Assembly: GCF_037991315.1 (NCBI RefSeq)
Contig: NZ_CP150300.1
Coordinates: 868,001 to 932,000 of the forward strand
Source: Paenibacillus sp. FSL H8-0079
Lineage (GTDB): Bacteria > Bacillota > Bacilli > Paenibacillales > Paenibacillaceae
DNA: 64,000 bases
Direction: 5' to 3'
Shown here: piece after piece, positions 35,876 through 45,807 of the stretch
Numbering within the stretch: the stretch's first letter is position 1
How the letters are laid out: every line of letters begins with the position of its first letter
Made by a program: the position numbers and the translations under genes
Notes under the pieces: generated by a model
Told to the model about the DNA's origin: nothing
The model's input: the letters and a program-made list of their open reading frames with translations, nothing else
Database searches by the model: none

Positions 35876-38800
35876 ATGCGACGGAACAAAATCATTCGGA
35901 TAATCGCAACGTTGATGGCCATGGTCATGCTGATCAGCGTCTTGCCGCTTCACATCGCGGTAGCGGCCGTTTCCTCAGCGGGAACGACATCCATTAAGAA
36001 CGGGTTTATCAAAGTAACAGTGGACAATGCAAGTGGGCGCTTCAGTATTCGTACTGAAGACGGACAGCCAATCCGCAAAAAGGATAACGGCGTGGATATG
36101 ATCTTTGGTGGAGATAACCCGGAGACGTCGTTCACGACATTCCGCATTAACGGAACGGATCTGATCTTCGGTAATCCGTACAAAATGGCACCGAACTGGA
36201 CCTCGGAGGTTACACCTCCAAAGGTCGTTACGGGTAATGACGGTACCCAAAGTCTGGTTACCGTATGGACCGTTCAAGGTATTCGCATTAGCCAAGTGAT
36301 CACTTTGCTGTTGAAGGAAGACAAGGATCAGGGTGGTAATGCGCGTGTTCAATATGTGGTGGAGAATACGACAAATGCCAAGGTAGAGATCGGGTCACGT
36401 GTGTTGCTGGACACGTCGGTTGGTGGCAATGACGGCCCGGCCTTCCAGATCGGGCAGAATTATTCCGTTCCACTTACGGTGGAGCGCAAACTGGTTCACG
36501 AGCCAGAGAAGCTCGGTTATGACAAAAACGTGGACGAGCAGGCATACAATTTGCATAAACTGCCACCGTACTGGGTGATGCGGGACAAGCTTGATCTGAG
36601 CAATCCGCTGGCGACGAATGTCATTGCCTATGGATTCAACAACTTGTTCGAGGGCGGCATTAACATTGTTGATGAAATGGTGGTAGGCCATTGGGCCAAT
36701 CTCGCCGGAACGAAATGGGAATATGAACCGGACGAGAATCTTGATTTTACGCAGGATACAAATGACTACGGTACAGCCGATACGGCCGTGGCTTTCTATT
36801 GGGAGCCTGATGCGGTTCAAGCTGGTGGCCAACACTCGTATGAACTGGTGTACGGCTTGGGCGAGATTGTATCCCCGGAGAAGGTATTCGATGTTCGTTT
36901 CCTGGATCCAACGCAGAAGCTGGAGACCAATGAGGAAGAGACGGGTTACGTGAATGACGGCGTGTTCGAAGTGAACACGGAGATCGAGAACCTGGAGATG
37001 TTCAACACAAACCATAGCCAGATCGATGTGACTCTGACACTGGAGAAAGGTCTGAGCTTTGTGGATGAGAATGGGAAGGAACTCAATGCAACGAGCCAGA
37101 AGCTTACCTTCCGAAAGGATGTTCCGCCGGAACAAGCTGCACAGGGCATTGAATTCATTCCGTATAAACCGGGCGAGGTCGTCGCAGCCAAATGGCGAGT
37201 GAAGGGTACAGGCAAAGCCTGGCCTTCAACGCGCCAGTATATGGTGACGGTGAGCAGCCCGGAGACAGAGAAAAAGCTGGAGACGGCTGCTCAAGAGAAC
37301 GAGGGGCTTCCGGAATCGGAAATTCGTGCAATCTATGAATCGTCAAGAGCAGGTTTTATTTTCCTGCCACCGGTTGGCGAATTAAGAGAGACGTTGGTCT
37401 ACGCCATGTCACCGGAGGAAGCGTACAGCAAGGACGAGAAGTACATCACGCTGAACGTGTCCAATATTGCTGCCTACAATGTCGGCAATGAAGCAACATC
37501 TACCGCTGCCAACTTTGACATGTATCTGGTGAACGTGAAGAACGGGGATCGTTACAAAGTGCCGGTGACCCGATCTGTAACATCCCAGCCACTTGGAAAC
37601 GGGTTCGCGGGAGATTTGAAGCTGGTATATCGTGGCGGGGAAAAGGTGAAGGCGGATGGCACAACGCTCGAAGTGCTGAACGACGCGATCTTGCCACTTG
37701 GTGAATATGCCGTGCAAGTGGACTATCGGGACAAGTCCATTCCCGAGATGGCTGAAGCGCTGAGCTTCAAGACAGACCAGACCTTTGCTATAACCGAGAA
37801 CGAAGAGAACCGGGTTCGCAAAGCCGGAATTCTCGCTGTGTTTAAAACCAAACTGGACCTCAATGCAGGTGCTGGTGAGAAAGCGACGTTTGCCAGCGTG
37901 CTGCCATGGACGTATGGTAACCTGACGGATACGCAGTTCAAAACAAAGCTGGATCAGGACCGGGCGAGACTGACAGCTGCCAAGCAGGAAATGGTAGCAG
38001 CTTCACGCAAGCTGGACCCTGCCCTGGATGTAGCTGGGGCAATCGATACATCGGCTTCGCCGGTATATGCGGTCCAAACGTTCGAAAATGAAGCAGCCTT
38101 CGAAACGTTCAAAAAAGGACTTGATGAGGATACCGAGCAGGAGGTTGTTCTGGAAGTGCGCGGTAAGATCGTGCAGTCCGGTACGGGTGCAAACGCCCAA
38201 TACACGGTTCAATCGGATACAGAACCTGCGATTCTCAACAAGAGTGTAGCTTACAGCGGGAAAGACCTCACCATTTCAACAGGGAATTTTCCACTCGCCA
38301 AAGATTTGAGAGCCAATACAGACACGCCGTTCTTGCAAACCCTCTTTGTGGGTGGCGACGGTACCCTAAGTGTGGCGAACAGCGGTTTCGTATTCCACTC
38401 TGGTGAATGGACCGTTGATTTCTACAACGGATTCGATAAGTCACTCGGAACGGAATCAAAGCTGACGGATGAAGAGCAGGCATGGGAGGAAGGACGCAAT
38501 CCGGAAGACCCTACCCTGAACGGAACTCTGACTTGGGCTAACGGTATGCTGGGCGATGCGCTCAATCCATACCGCAATCTGCTTGTCTCCTATGTGTACT
38601 TTAATAAACACACGTTGTTTTCAACACCTACCTTCTCGCTGAATGGCTTTGGGTTGAAACTCAATGACTTTGTGCTACGGCAGGATGGGGTGTCCTTCGG
38701 TGGTGCAATGAAGATGTTTATTGTAAATGGGGAAGTAAGCAACGTTATGTTCAACCAATCGGGCTTTGTAGGCATTGATTCCTCACTGGCGTTTGAACTG

Positions 38801-41800
38801 GATAATAGAATTGGTTTGTTCAAACCGGACTCCGAGGATAGCGTAAAGGGCGGTATCAATGTTACGCACTATAAAGACCCGAACAAATACGGCGTCATGA
38901 ATTCGTACGGCGTTAACTTCGAGGCGAAGCTGGAGAACTTGTTCTCCATTAGTGCGGAGCTTGCCTTTAAACGAGTTCCCGACGGACGAATTATTCCCGA
39001 CGTCATTGCTTTTGGATCGGACCTTCCTGATCCGGGCATCATGATCAATCCGGCTACCAAAATCTCAAGTATTCGCGGCGCGATCCGTGAACTTGCGATG
39101 ACGATTGCCGGTGGTACCGAGCGCTTGCCACTGACGCTGGAGGCAGGCATCGATATGGAGCTGGGACAGAAACCGGCTGTTTTCTCAGGTAGTGTAGACC
39201 TGACGCTCAAAGCTACCGGATTCAAAGTAGTGGGCAAACTCGGCTTCGGTGAAGGCAGCAAAGTCATCCCGATGCTGACGGAAGCGCTTGTCCAGACCCA
39301 ATGGGCCAGCCCGATGTTTATCCGAGCCAGGGCACAGATTGATGTCGGTGGATGGGATATCATCGTGGGCAGTGCCAGCTTGTTTATCGGCGAGAACCTG
39401 GAGAAGGGACGAGTCGATTTTGAGGGTATGGTCAGCTCCAAAATACAGATACCAAGTTCAGTGCCAGTTGTCGGCGGTTTAGGATTTGGAACCCGTGCAG
39501 GCGTTAATAACGATGAACTGTGGGCAGGGATATCCTTGTTATTCCTCACCCTGGGCATCAAATATTACTGGGGCGGCGGTATCTCGTTTATGACCGATGG
39601 ATCGGCATTGGATAACGAGGCACTCGCACACCTGTCGATTAATGATCCAGAACAGGGTCCGCGCCTGTTACAGATCGGAACGGGAATCGAGACGCTTGCG
39701 ACCTCATGGGAAAATGAGGAGCCTGAGCGTTACGAGATTCGGTATACGGCTGTTGGGGACGGCATTGATATGATCGAGGATAGCTCGCAAAACCTCGGCA
39801 TTGGCGGCATTCGTACGTCCAATGGAGGGAAAACGCATGTGATCCCGATGAGCGGAGTGACAGGGGATGCGCTCCTTGAATTGGAGTATTTTACAACAAC
39901 CAGACCTACCCTGACTCTGAAACGTGATGACGGAAGCACGTACGATATCGTGTACGGAGAAGCAACGGATCGGAACGCAACGGCGTTTGAACAGATTATC
40001 AAAGCACCTAAAGAGGGTGATCTGAAGAGCGATGGTACAACAGTGACCAAAAAAGAAGAGCTTCAGGGAACCGATATCCGTCGGATCTATGTTGCGATTC
40101 CACAAGACGATGCCAAAATGGGAAGCTGGACGCTGACGTCCAGTCAATCGGTCAAGTCCAAGCTGATGAACATTCCAGTACTTCCTGAACTGTCATCGAC
40201 GGAACTTGTGGTAGATCCACAGGATGCGGACCAATTCACAGCAACCTGGACCGTGGACAACGCTTCACCGGGAGATACGGTTGATCTGTATCTGTCTTCG
40301 GATCGTTTGCAGGCAACACCTACACCGGATGAATCAGTAGATCCGGGGATCATGATTGCCAAAGGCATCGAGATCGAAAGTGCCGATATTGGTGCTGACG
40401 GTCGTGCATCCGGCGAGAGGACCTTTGACGTGAAGCAGATTGCGTACCTCGGCGGAGCAGACCTTCGTGGTTTGCTGCAACAAGGGACATATTATCTGCG
40501 TACGGAACTGAAAACGGATATGGCATTCTCTGTCTTGTCTTCACAAGAAGGGTACACGCTCGTAGATCCGTTTGCTCCCAACGCCGTGCCGGTAGTGGAA
40601 ACGAGAAGCATCGGTAACGGGCAGTTCGAGGTCGCTTTCCCAGCGATCACCAAAACAGCCGAAGAAGAAGCGGAGGAGTTCACTTACATCCTGACCGCTT
40701 CGGATGAGCAAGGACATCTGTATGATCCGTTCGGCGAAGAAGGATACAGTGAATCCGACTTGAAGGCCACGCTCAAGGATGGCAAGTATCATGTGACCGT
40801 GGGTGGATGGAATGCACTGGGTACGCCTAAGCTGGGTGCGGATGGCAAAGTGCTGCGCAATGCAGACGGCACCATTGTCATGGAGGATAAAGAGGTACGC
40901 CATTCCGGCCTGGAGCCGGGCAAATCGTATCGTATGGGCGTTACGGTCGCACGCAAACGGGCATCGGATGAGCAAGCGAATCTTCGTTTATCCACAACGA
41001 CGTATAGCGGGACGAAGCTGCTTCCTGCCCCTACAGGGCCAGTGCTTTCGCTCGATAACAAACAAGTGGTCAACAATAAATACGAGGTTGTTACAAGTTC
41101 GAATCAGGTAACCGTGAACGTGGCTTCGAATCAGTCAAACGTTGTTGTAGAGGCTTCAACGGACGATGGTTCGCTCGGCACCACTAACCTTGCAACAACG
41201 GACAAGCTGAAGTTCAACTTTGAGGTAGATGGTGTATACGCAGTCCAGCTCAAAGCTCGTAATACCAGCACAGGGGATACGTCAGTCACAATGCTGTACG
41301 TGACGATGGATACGACGGCTCCGATGATCTATCTGGATTCACCTTCACAAGGCGAACGGGCACAGGGAGGTGTTGCGCTCGTACAGGGTACAACGATGAC
41401 CGACGCCCAAGTGACAGTTACGGATGCCGATAGTGATCAAGAATTGGCACAGTTCAAACCGGACGAGAACGGAGTCTTTAAACATGAGGTGCCGATTGAT
41501 GTGAACCGCATGAAGACCCGTCTCCGAATTAAAACGGAGGACGCGGCAGGCAATGTGAACTCTGCCGTTGTCGAGGTGCTGAACGGTGACTTCAAGCTGC
41601 CGCGCAGACTGAAACTGGTTATGCCGGAAGAACTTGTTGCTGGTGGAGAACAAGCTGCGGTTCAGACTTATGTGGAGTATACGGATGGAACTCGTGAACT
41701 CGCAGACAATGACAGCATCACCTACAGTGTGGTTATGGGTGAAGCGAACGCAGCCGTTCAGGATGAGGGCCTTCTTGACGGAAAACGTGTTGGAGCTGCT

Positions 41801-43555
41801 CTAATCCAGGCCGATTATACATGGCAAGGTACGGAGCTTAGCACGACGGATATCGTATCCGTAGTTGCACCGAAGACGGGAGCTGCACCACCGGATTACA
41901 TGGATACGATCAAAGCATCCACGATCGGAACGGGCAAAAAGGGAGAGACACGTGTCTCGATCAGCGCTGCCGGACACAAAGGCAACATGGTTGACAGTGA
42001 ACTGGCATACCGTATTTTCACGGACCAATCGCAAGTGATGCTACCAACATTTGAACAGGATATCAGCGGATGGAACACGCTGCCTTCCGATAAAGTCATC
42101 AAAGCAAAACCAGGCGAGTGGGTTGTTATCGCCAAACGAACAACGAGTGAGCCAAAACTCACGACAGCATCCTCTGCTGCGGTGAAGATGAATGAGCGGA
42201 TCTCATCAAGCGTGGAACCAAGCGAGCCAAGCTCGGGCGGCAGCAAACCACCGGCATCCAATGTGCCTGTTGGCCCGTTGACGGTCGGTGGCGTAGCGAT
42301 CGATAGTGCCGTTGGAGGTCGCGACATGAAGGTACCTCTGGAACTGGATGCAGTGCAGAAGGATGGATTGTTGCTGGTCGATGTTACGCCAGGCGTCAAT
42401 GGCCCAACTGTGGTTGCTCGTCCTGTGCGAGAAGCGCTGCTTGATGCAGCCAAGCAAGGACAGCGAATTCGTTTGCACGTTGCAGGCCAACTGGAGCAGT
42501 TACGCTTCGAGCTGGATGCGGATCTGATTAAACAACTTGCTGCCAAAGACATTTCGATGGATTTGGAAAGCGATTGGGGCAGCTACCGTTTGGATTGGAA
42601 TGCCATCGATCTGAACGCACTCGAAGCAGCATTCCCGGCGCAAAAGGCCGAGGATATCAAAGTAAGCTTGAATGTAGGCAAACCGGATCAGGCATACGAA
42701 CGGCTTGCTAGTGAAGGCCGCATGATTCCAAGAGGAACCCCGGTTACCTTCAACATGACGGCAAGTGACGGTAGCAAGTCAGTCGAGATTGATAAACTTT
42801 TGAAAATGACAACCAAAGAACTGTACCTGCCGGTTGGAGAGGACGAGCGCTCCGTATCGACAGTGGTCGTTCTTGAGGCTGATGGCAGCTTGCGGCATGT
42901 GCCTACTCGCTTCGAAGTGCGGGAAGGCCGGATGGTTGCCATCGCCAGCAGTATGACCAACAGCGTATACTTGCCAATCCGATATGACGCTTCGTTTAGC
43001 GACATGAAGAGTCACTGGGCAAGCGAAGCGGTTCACGATCTGGCATCACGTCTCATCGTGAATGGCGTGTCATCTACTCGATATGAGCCTTCGCGTAGCA
43101 TGACTCGGGCAGAGCTTGCTGCACTGATGGTGAGGGCCTTTGGCCTGAAACCAGACACAGGCGTAAGTTCAACATTCGCAGACGTTAAGGCAGCAGATTG
43201 GTACAACGATGTGGTACAAACGGCAACTGCTTATGGCCTCATGACGGGCTACAGCGGTAACCGTTTCGGTCCACAGGATGCCATGACACGTGAGCAAGTG
43301 ATGGTCATGCTGATCCGTGCATACGAGATGGCAGGACATACTGCACCAGCTGTGAGTAGTGCAGCTAATAGCCTTGAAGGTTATACCGATGCATCAACGT
43401 TGTCTGATTGGGCCAAAGACAGTGCCGCGCAAGCGGTGAAACTGGGTCTAATTCAAGGAAAATCGGCAACGACACTTGAGCCAAAAGCTCCGGTAACGCG
43501 TGCCGAAATGGCGACGCTTGTCCGCAGATTACTTGTGGAACTGGATTTGCTGTAA
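35876..43555 (+). CDS. Giant SLH-anchored surface protein, 2559 residues
   Basis: The start behind GGAAGGGG leads to a signal peptide (IIRIIATLMAMVMLISVLPL, cleavage near AVAAV). Residues about 35-330 form an unrecognised beta domain (FIKVTVDNASGRFSIRTEDG). Residues about 880-1245 are unusual: long alternating polar/apolar strands rich in Gly, Phe and Asn (FSLNGFGLKLNDFVLRQDGV, KPAVFSGSVDLTLKATGFKV, WDIIVGSASLFIGENLEKGR). Ig-like and fibronectin-like modules follow (MDTTAPMIYLDSPSQGERAQ near 1810). A Ser/Pro linker (near 2110) precedes a last domain and three SLH modules at about 2372-2559 (SDMKSHWASEAVHDLASRLI, KAADWYNDVVQTATAYGLMT, SDWAKDSAAQAVKLGLIQGK). It is the anchor of the operon; its ligand is unknown. 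Confidence 0.87.
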   Translation: MRRNKIIRIIATLMAMVMLISVLPLHIAVAAVSSAGTTSIKNGFIKVTVDNASGRFSIRTEDGQPIRKKDNGVDMIFGGDNPETSFTTFRINGTDLIFGNPYKMAPNWTSEVTPPKVVTGNDGTQSLVTVWTVQGIRISQVITLLLKEDKDQGGNARVQYVVENTTNAKVEIGSRVLLDTSVGGNDGPAFQIGQNYSVPLTVERKLVHEPEKLGYDKNVDEQAYNLHKLPPYWVMRDKLDLSNPLATNVIAYGFNNLFEGGINIVDEMVVGHWANLAGTKWEYEPDENLDFTQDTNDYGTADTAVAFYWEPDAVQAGGQHSYELVYGLGEIVSPEKVFDVRFLDPTQKLETNEEETGYVNDGVFEVNTEIENLEMFNTNHSQIDVTLTLEKGLSFVDENGKELNATSQKLTFRKDVPPEQAAQGIEFIPYKPGEVVAAKWRVKGTGKAWPSTRQYMVTVSSPETEKKLETAAQENEGLPESEIRAIYESSRAGFIFLPPVGELRETLVYAMSPEEAYSKDEKYITLNVSNIAAYNVGNEATSTAANFDMYLVNVKNGDRYKVPVTRSVTSQPLGNGFAGDLKLVYRGGEKVKADGTTLEVLNDAILPLGEYAVQVDYRDKSIPEMAEALSFKTDQTFAITENEENRVRKAGILAVFKTKLDLNAGAGEKATFASVLPWTYGNLTDTQFKTKLDQDRARLTAAKQEMVAASRKLDPALDVAGAIDTSASPVYAVQTFENEAAFETFKKGLDEDTEQEVVLEVRGKIVQSGTGANAQYTVQSDTEPAILNKSVAYSGKDLTISTGNFPLAKDLRANTDTPFLQTLFVGGDGTLSVANSGFVFHSGEWTVDFYNGFDKSLGTESKLTDEEQAWEEGRNPEDPTLNGTLTWANGMLGDALNPYRNLLVSYVYFNKHTLFSTPTFSLNGFGLKLNDFVLRQDGVSFGGAMKMFIVNGEVSNVMFNQSGFVGIDSSLAFELDNRIGLFKPDSEDSVKGGINVTHYKDPNKYGVMNSYGVNFEAKLENLFSISAELAFKRVPDGRIIPDVIAFGSDLPDPGIMINPATKISSIRGAIRELAMTIAGGTERLPLTLEAGIDMELGQKPAVFSGSVDLTLKATGFKVVGKLGFGEGSKVIPMLTEALVQTQWASPMFIRARAQIDVGGWDIIVGSASLFIGENLEKGRVDFEGMVSSKIQIPSSVPVVGGLGFGTRAGVNNDELWAGISLLFLTLGIKYYWGGGISFMTDGSALDNEALAHLSINDPEQGPRLLQIGTGIETLATSWENEEPERYEIRYTAVGDGIDMIEDSSQNLGIGGIRTSNGGKTHVIPMSGVTGDALLELEYFTTTRPTLTLKRDDGSTYDIVYGEATDRNATAFEQIIKAPKEGDLKSDGTTVTKKEELQGTDIRRIYVAIPQDDAKMGSWTLTSSQSVKSKLMNIPVLPELSSTELVVDPQDADQFTATWTVDNASPGDTVDLYLSSDRLQATPTPDESVDPGIMIAKGIEIESADIGADGRASGERTFDVKQIAYLGGADLRGLLQQGTYYLRTELKTDMAFSVLSSQEGYTLVDPFAPNAVPVVETRSIGNGQFEVAFPAITKTAEEEAEEFTYILTASDEQGHLYDPFGEEGYSESDLKATLKDGKYHVTVGGWNALGTPKLGADGKVLRNADGTIVMEDKEVRHSGLEPGKSYRMGVTVARKRASDEQANLRLSTTTYSGTKLLPAPTGPVLSLDNKQVVNNKYEVVTSSNQVTVNVASNQSNVVVEASTDDGSLGTTNLATTDKLKFNFEVDGVYAVQLKARNTSTGDTSVTMLYVTMDTTAPMIYLDSPSQGERAQGGVALVQGTTMTDAQVTVTDADSDQELAQFKPDENGVFKHEVPIDVNRMKTRLRIKTEDAAGNVNSAVVEVLNGDFKLPRRLKLVMPEELVAGGEQAAVQTYVEYTDGTRELADNDSITYSVVMGEANAAVQDEGLLDGKRVGAALIQADYTWQGTELSTTDIVSVVAPKTGAAPPDYMDTIKASTIGTGKKGETRVSISAAGHKGNMVDSELAYRIFTDQSQVMLPTFEQDISGWNTLPSDKVIKAKPGEWVVIAKRTTSEPKLTTASSAAVKMNERISSSVEPSEPSSGGSKPPASNVPVGPLTVGGVAIDSAVGGRDMKVPLELDAVQKDGLLLVDVTPGVNGPTVVARPVREALLDAAKQGQRIRLHVAGQLEQLRFELDADLIKQLAAKDISMDLESDWGSYRLDWNAIDLNALEAAFPAQKAEDIKVSLNVGKPDQAYERLASEGRMIPRGTPVTFNMTASDGSKSVEIDKLLKMTTKELYLPVGEDERSVSTVVVLEADGSLRHVPTRFEVREGRMVAIASSMTNSVYLPIRYDASFSDMKSHWASEAVHDLASRLIVNGVSSTRYEPSRSMTRAELAALMVRAFGLKPDTGVSSTFADVKAADWYNDVVQTATAYGLMTGYSGNRFGPQDAMTREQVMVMLIRAYEMAGHTAPAVSSAANSLEGYTDASTLSDWAKDSAAQAVKLGLIQGKSATTLEPKAPVTRAEMATLVRRLLVELDLL

Positions 43556-43580
43556 ACATGAAGTTGTTGATTTGAACTGG

Positions 43581-43619
43581 AAAAGCCCGAAAGTCATCAC
43601 GACTTTCGGGCTTTTTTTG
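43581..43619 (+). terminator. Terminator of the surface-protein operon
   Basis: A perfect 15-bp stem (AAAAGCCCGAAAGTC with GACTTTCGGGCTTTT) closes ATCAC and is followed by a T run. The A-rich left side means it may also serve the convergent AraC gene. Confidence 0.95.
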
Positions 43620-43661
43620 TACCCTTTTTTATGAGCAGGGTTATTACCTGTGCAAGTGAAT

Positions 43662-44603
43662 TCATACCCACCCCGTAAATTCCAGTATGGACGCTTTTGC
43701 AGACTGTGCTTCCGTATGTGCCCCTTTGCGCCAGGTTTTGGGCGATTCTCCCATCAGTTTGGCGAAGCAACGGTTAAAGCTGGAGATGGATCGGAAGCCG
43801 ACCTGCTCGGAGATGGACAGAATGGAGGCCTCTGTGCTTTTCAATCGCTTGCATGCCTCTTCGACCCGGGTACTGTTCAGAAAATCAAGCGGCGTGGTTC
43901 CCATAATTTCATGGAACTTGCGGCGAAAATGCGTTGTACTCAGATGACACAGATCAGCGAGATAATCGATGGTCACGGGCATCATATAATTTTTCGTGAT
44001 AAACTCCAGCACGGGTGAAATGACCAAATCACCTTGGAGATCTCGTTCCTGTTCTTGCGCTGACCAACTCTCGTTACTCGCATGAACTCGAAGCAGTTCG
44101 ATATATAGAGACATCAACAAGCCGTACGCGCTCTCCCGATAATAGGGGGACTGCTGCTTCATTTCTTCAACGATTGAAGTTGCGAGCATATGAATTTTGG
44201 GATGCTGTTCCTTATTCAGAATGCAATTGGTTCCCTGAATAGCCCATAGATTCGGTTCAATGTGACTTTGGGCGGTTTTGAGCGAATGACGGAAGAGCTC
44301 TTCCGGTGAAAAGAAGATATAGGCCCACAGGCTGGCGTTATTAGGCGAACTATATGTGGTATGCGGAAGATAGCGGGGAATGAACGTGACGTCGCCTGCC
44401 CGAAAAGGTACAGATTCCCCCTTAATCTCCATGATGCCTCCATCTGAATAACAGATGCCAATCTCCATGTGGTTATGGAAATGAAGATGCTCACTCTTGA
44501 TATCAGATATTCTCCAGCGGTCTCCACTGAGTAACAGGACAGGAAAATCAATGGGCAGGCTGTAGTGGCGATATTCAATGACAGGTTTCTTCGGTTTGGG
44601 CAT
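43662..44603 (-). CDS. AraC-family regulator with cupin sensor
   Basis: The 313-residue protein has an N-terminal cupin (SEHLHFHNHMEIGICYSDGG, FRAGDVTFIPRYLPHTTYSS) that typically binds a sugar, and a C-terminal AraC DNA-binding domain (IDYLADLCHLSTTHFRRKFH and SILSISEQVGFRSISSFNRC). It is transcribed divergently from the GH105-GH112 operon with 171 bp between the starts, so it is the probable activator of that operon in response to a pectin-derived sugar. That role is inferred from context. The shared intergenic region also has a cre-like site. Confidence 0.9.
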   Translation of the reverse strand: MPKPKKPVIEYRHYSLPIDFPVLLLSGDRWRISDIKSEHLHFHNHMEIGICYSDGGIMEIKGESVPFRAGDVTFIPRYLPHTTYSSPNNASLWAYIFFSPEELFRHSLKTAQSHIEPNLWAIQGTNCILNKEQHPKIHMLATSIVEEMKQQSPYYRESAYGLLMSLYIELLRVHASNESWSAQEQERDLQGDLVISPVLEFITKNYMMPVTIDYLADLCHLSTTHFRRKFHEIMGTTPLDFLNSTRVEEACKRLKSTEASILSISEQVGFRSISSFNRCFAKLMGESPKTWRKGAHTEAQSAKASILEFTGWV

Positions 44604-44697
44604 TTTCGAGGACTCCTATGTATAAATGATTGAAATTGCACAGTTTTGTTGCGAATATGCTTAGATTGAGACTATTTTACTGCGTACAATGGAATAA

Positions 44698-44711
44698 GTA
44701 AAGCGTTTACA
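44698..44711 (+). promoter_or_regulatory. cre-like catabolite control site
   Basis: GTAAAGCGTTTACA fits 12 of 14 positions of the Bacillus CcpA site consensus (TGWAANCGNTNWCA). It lies 64 bp before the GH105 start, in the control region shared with the divergent AraC gene. Confidence 0.5.
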
Positions 44712-44774
44712 AAAATGGACGGACACCTCTCAGGGCGCACTTGGGGGCGTGTGCGCAGGGAGAGGGGAATAACA

Positions 44775-45794
44775 ATGCTTCAAGTGAAATATGACAGGGA
44801 ACAGATCCTACACGTAATCGAGAACGTTACCAAGAAAACACTGGATATGGATCTGACATGGGATTGGCCCGGCGGTGTGGCTTATTATGGCGTATCCAGA
44901 GCCTATCAAACGACAGGCAACCAAGAGATTTTGGACAGGCTGGTGAAATGGGCGGACGAATATATCGAGCTGGGGCTGCCAAGTTGGACGGTAAATACAT
45001 GTGCCATGGGCCATGTGCTCATCACTTTATATGAAGAAACCGGAGATCAGAAATATTGGGATATTGTCCTGAGCAAAGTTGATTATCTCCAGAACCATGC
45101 GCTTCGCTTTGGAGACAATGTGCTTCAGCATACGGTATCCGTTTCCAATGATTTCCCGGAACAGGCTTGGGCTGATACCTTGTTTATGGCGGCATTTTTT
45201 CTGCTCCGCGTAGGTAGCAAATTAAAAGATGAGGCCATGATTCAGGATGCGCTGAATCAGTATTACTGGCATATCAAATACCTGCAAGATCCGACCAGTA
45301 GTCTTTGGTATCACGGTTATAACAATATTAACAAGGACCACATGTCCGGATTTTACTGGGGAAGAGCGAACGCTTGGGGAGCCTATACGATGTCTCAAGT
45401 GAAACCGCAATTGAACGACTGGTATTTGTATCCGCAGTGTATGGATGTAGAATGTGCTCTTCGCGATCAATTGGCGGCTCTCAAGCTGGTACAGACCGAG
45501 AACGGCTTGTGGCGTACGGTTCTGGATGACGAAGAATCGTATGAAGAGGTGTCAGCTTCCGCGGGTATTGCAGCAGCGATGATCAATAATGGCAATCCAC
45601 TACATACCAAATACGTGCAAAAGGCATTGGAAGGCATCCTGAACAACATTAGCGAAGATGGACGCGTGCTAGGTGTATCTGGAGGTACCGCGGTGATGAA
45701 GGATCGGGATGGCTATCGTAATATTCCAAAAGACTGGATTCAGGGCTGGGGTCAGGGCCTGGCACTCGCTTTTCTGTCCGATATGTTGAGATAG
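44775..45794 (+). CDS. GH105/GH88-type unsaturated glucuronyl or rhamnogalacturonyl hydrolase
   Basis: The 339-residue protein starts at ATG 44775 behind AGAGGGGA; an upstream in-frame ATG at 44715 lacks a ribosome-binding site. It has no signal peptide, so it acts inside the cell. The alpha/alpha-barrel signatures of GH105 are present: SNDFPEQAWADTLFMAAFFL (likely catalytic Asp), SLWYHGYNNINKDHMSGFYW and GRANAWGAYTM. GH105 enzymes remove the unsaturated uronic acid left at the end of pectin fragments by lyases, often from rhamnogalacturonan. The gene is followed after 13 bp by a GH112 phosphorylase gene, which supports a rhamnogalacturonan route. Confidence 0.87.
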   Translation: MLQVKYDREQILHVIENVTKKTLDMDLTWDWPGGVAYYGVSRAYQTTGNQEILDRLVKWADEYIELGLPSWTVNTCAMGHVLITLYEETGDQKYWDIVLSKVDYLQNHALRFGDNVLQHTVSVSNDFPEQAWADTLFMAAFFLLRVGSKLKDEAMIQDALNQYYWHIKYLQDPTSSLWYHGYNNINKDHMSGFYWGRANAWGAYTMSQVKPQLNDWYLYPQCMDVECALRDQLAALKLVQTENGLWRTVLDDEESYEEVSASAGIAAAMINNGNPLHTKYVQKALEGILNNISEDGRVLGVSGGTAVMKDRDGYRNIPKDWIQGWGQGLALAFLSDMLR

Positions 45795-45807
45795 GGAGGG
45801 AACCACA

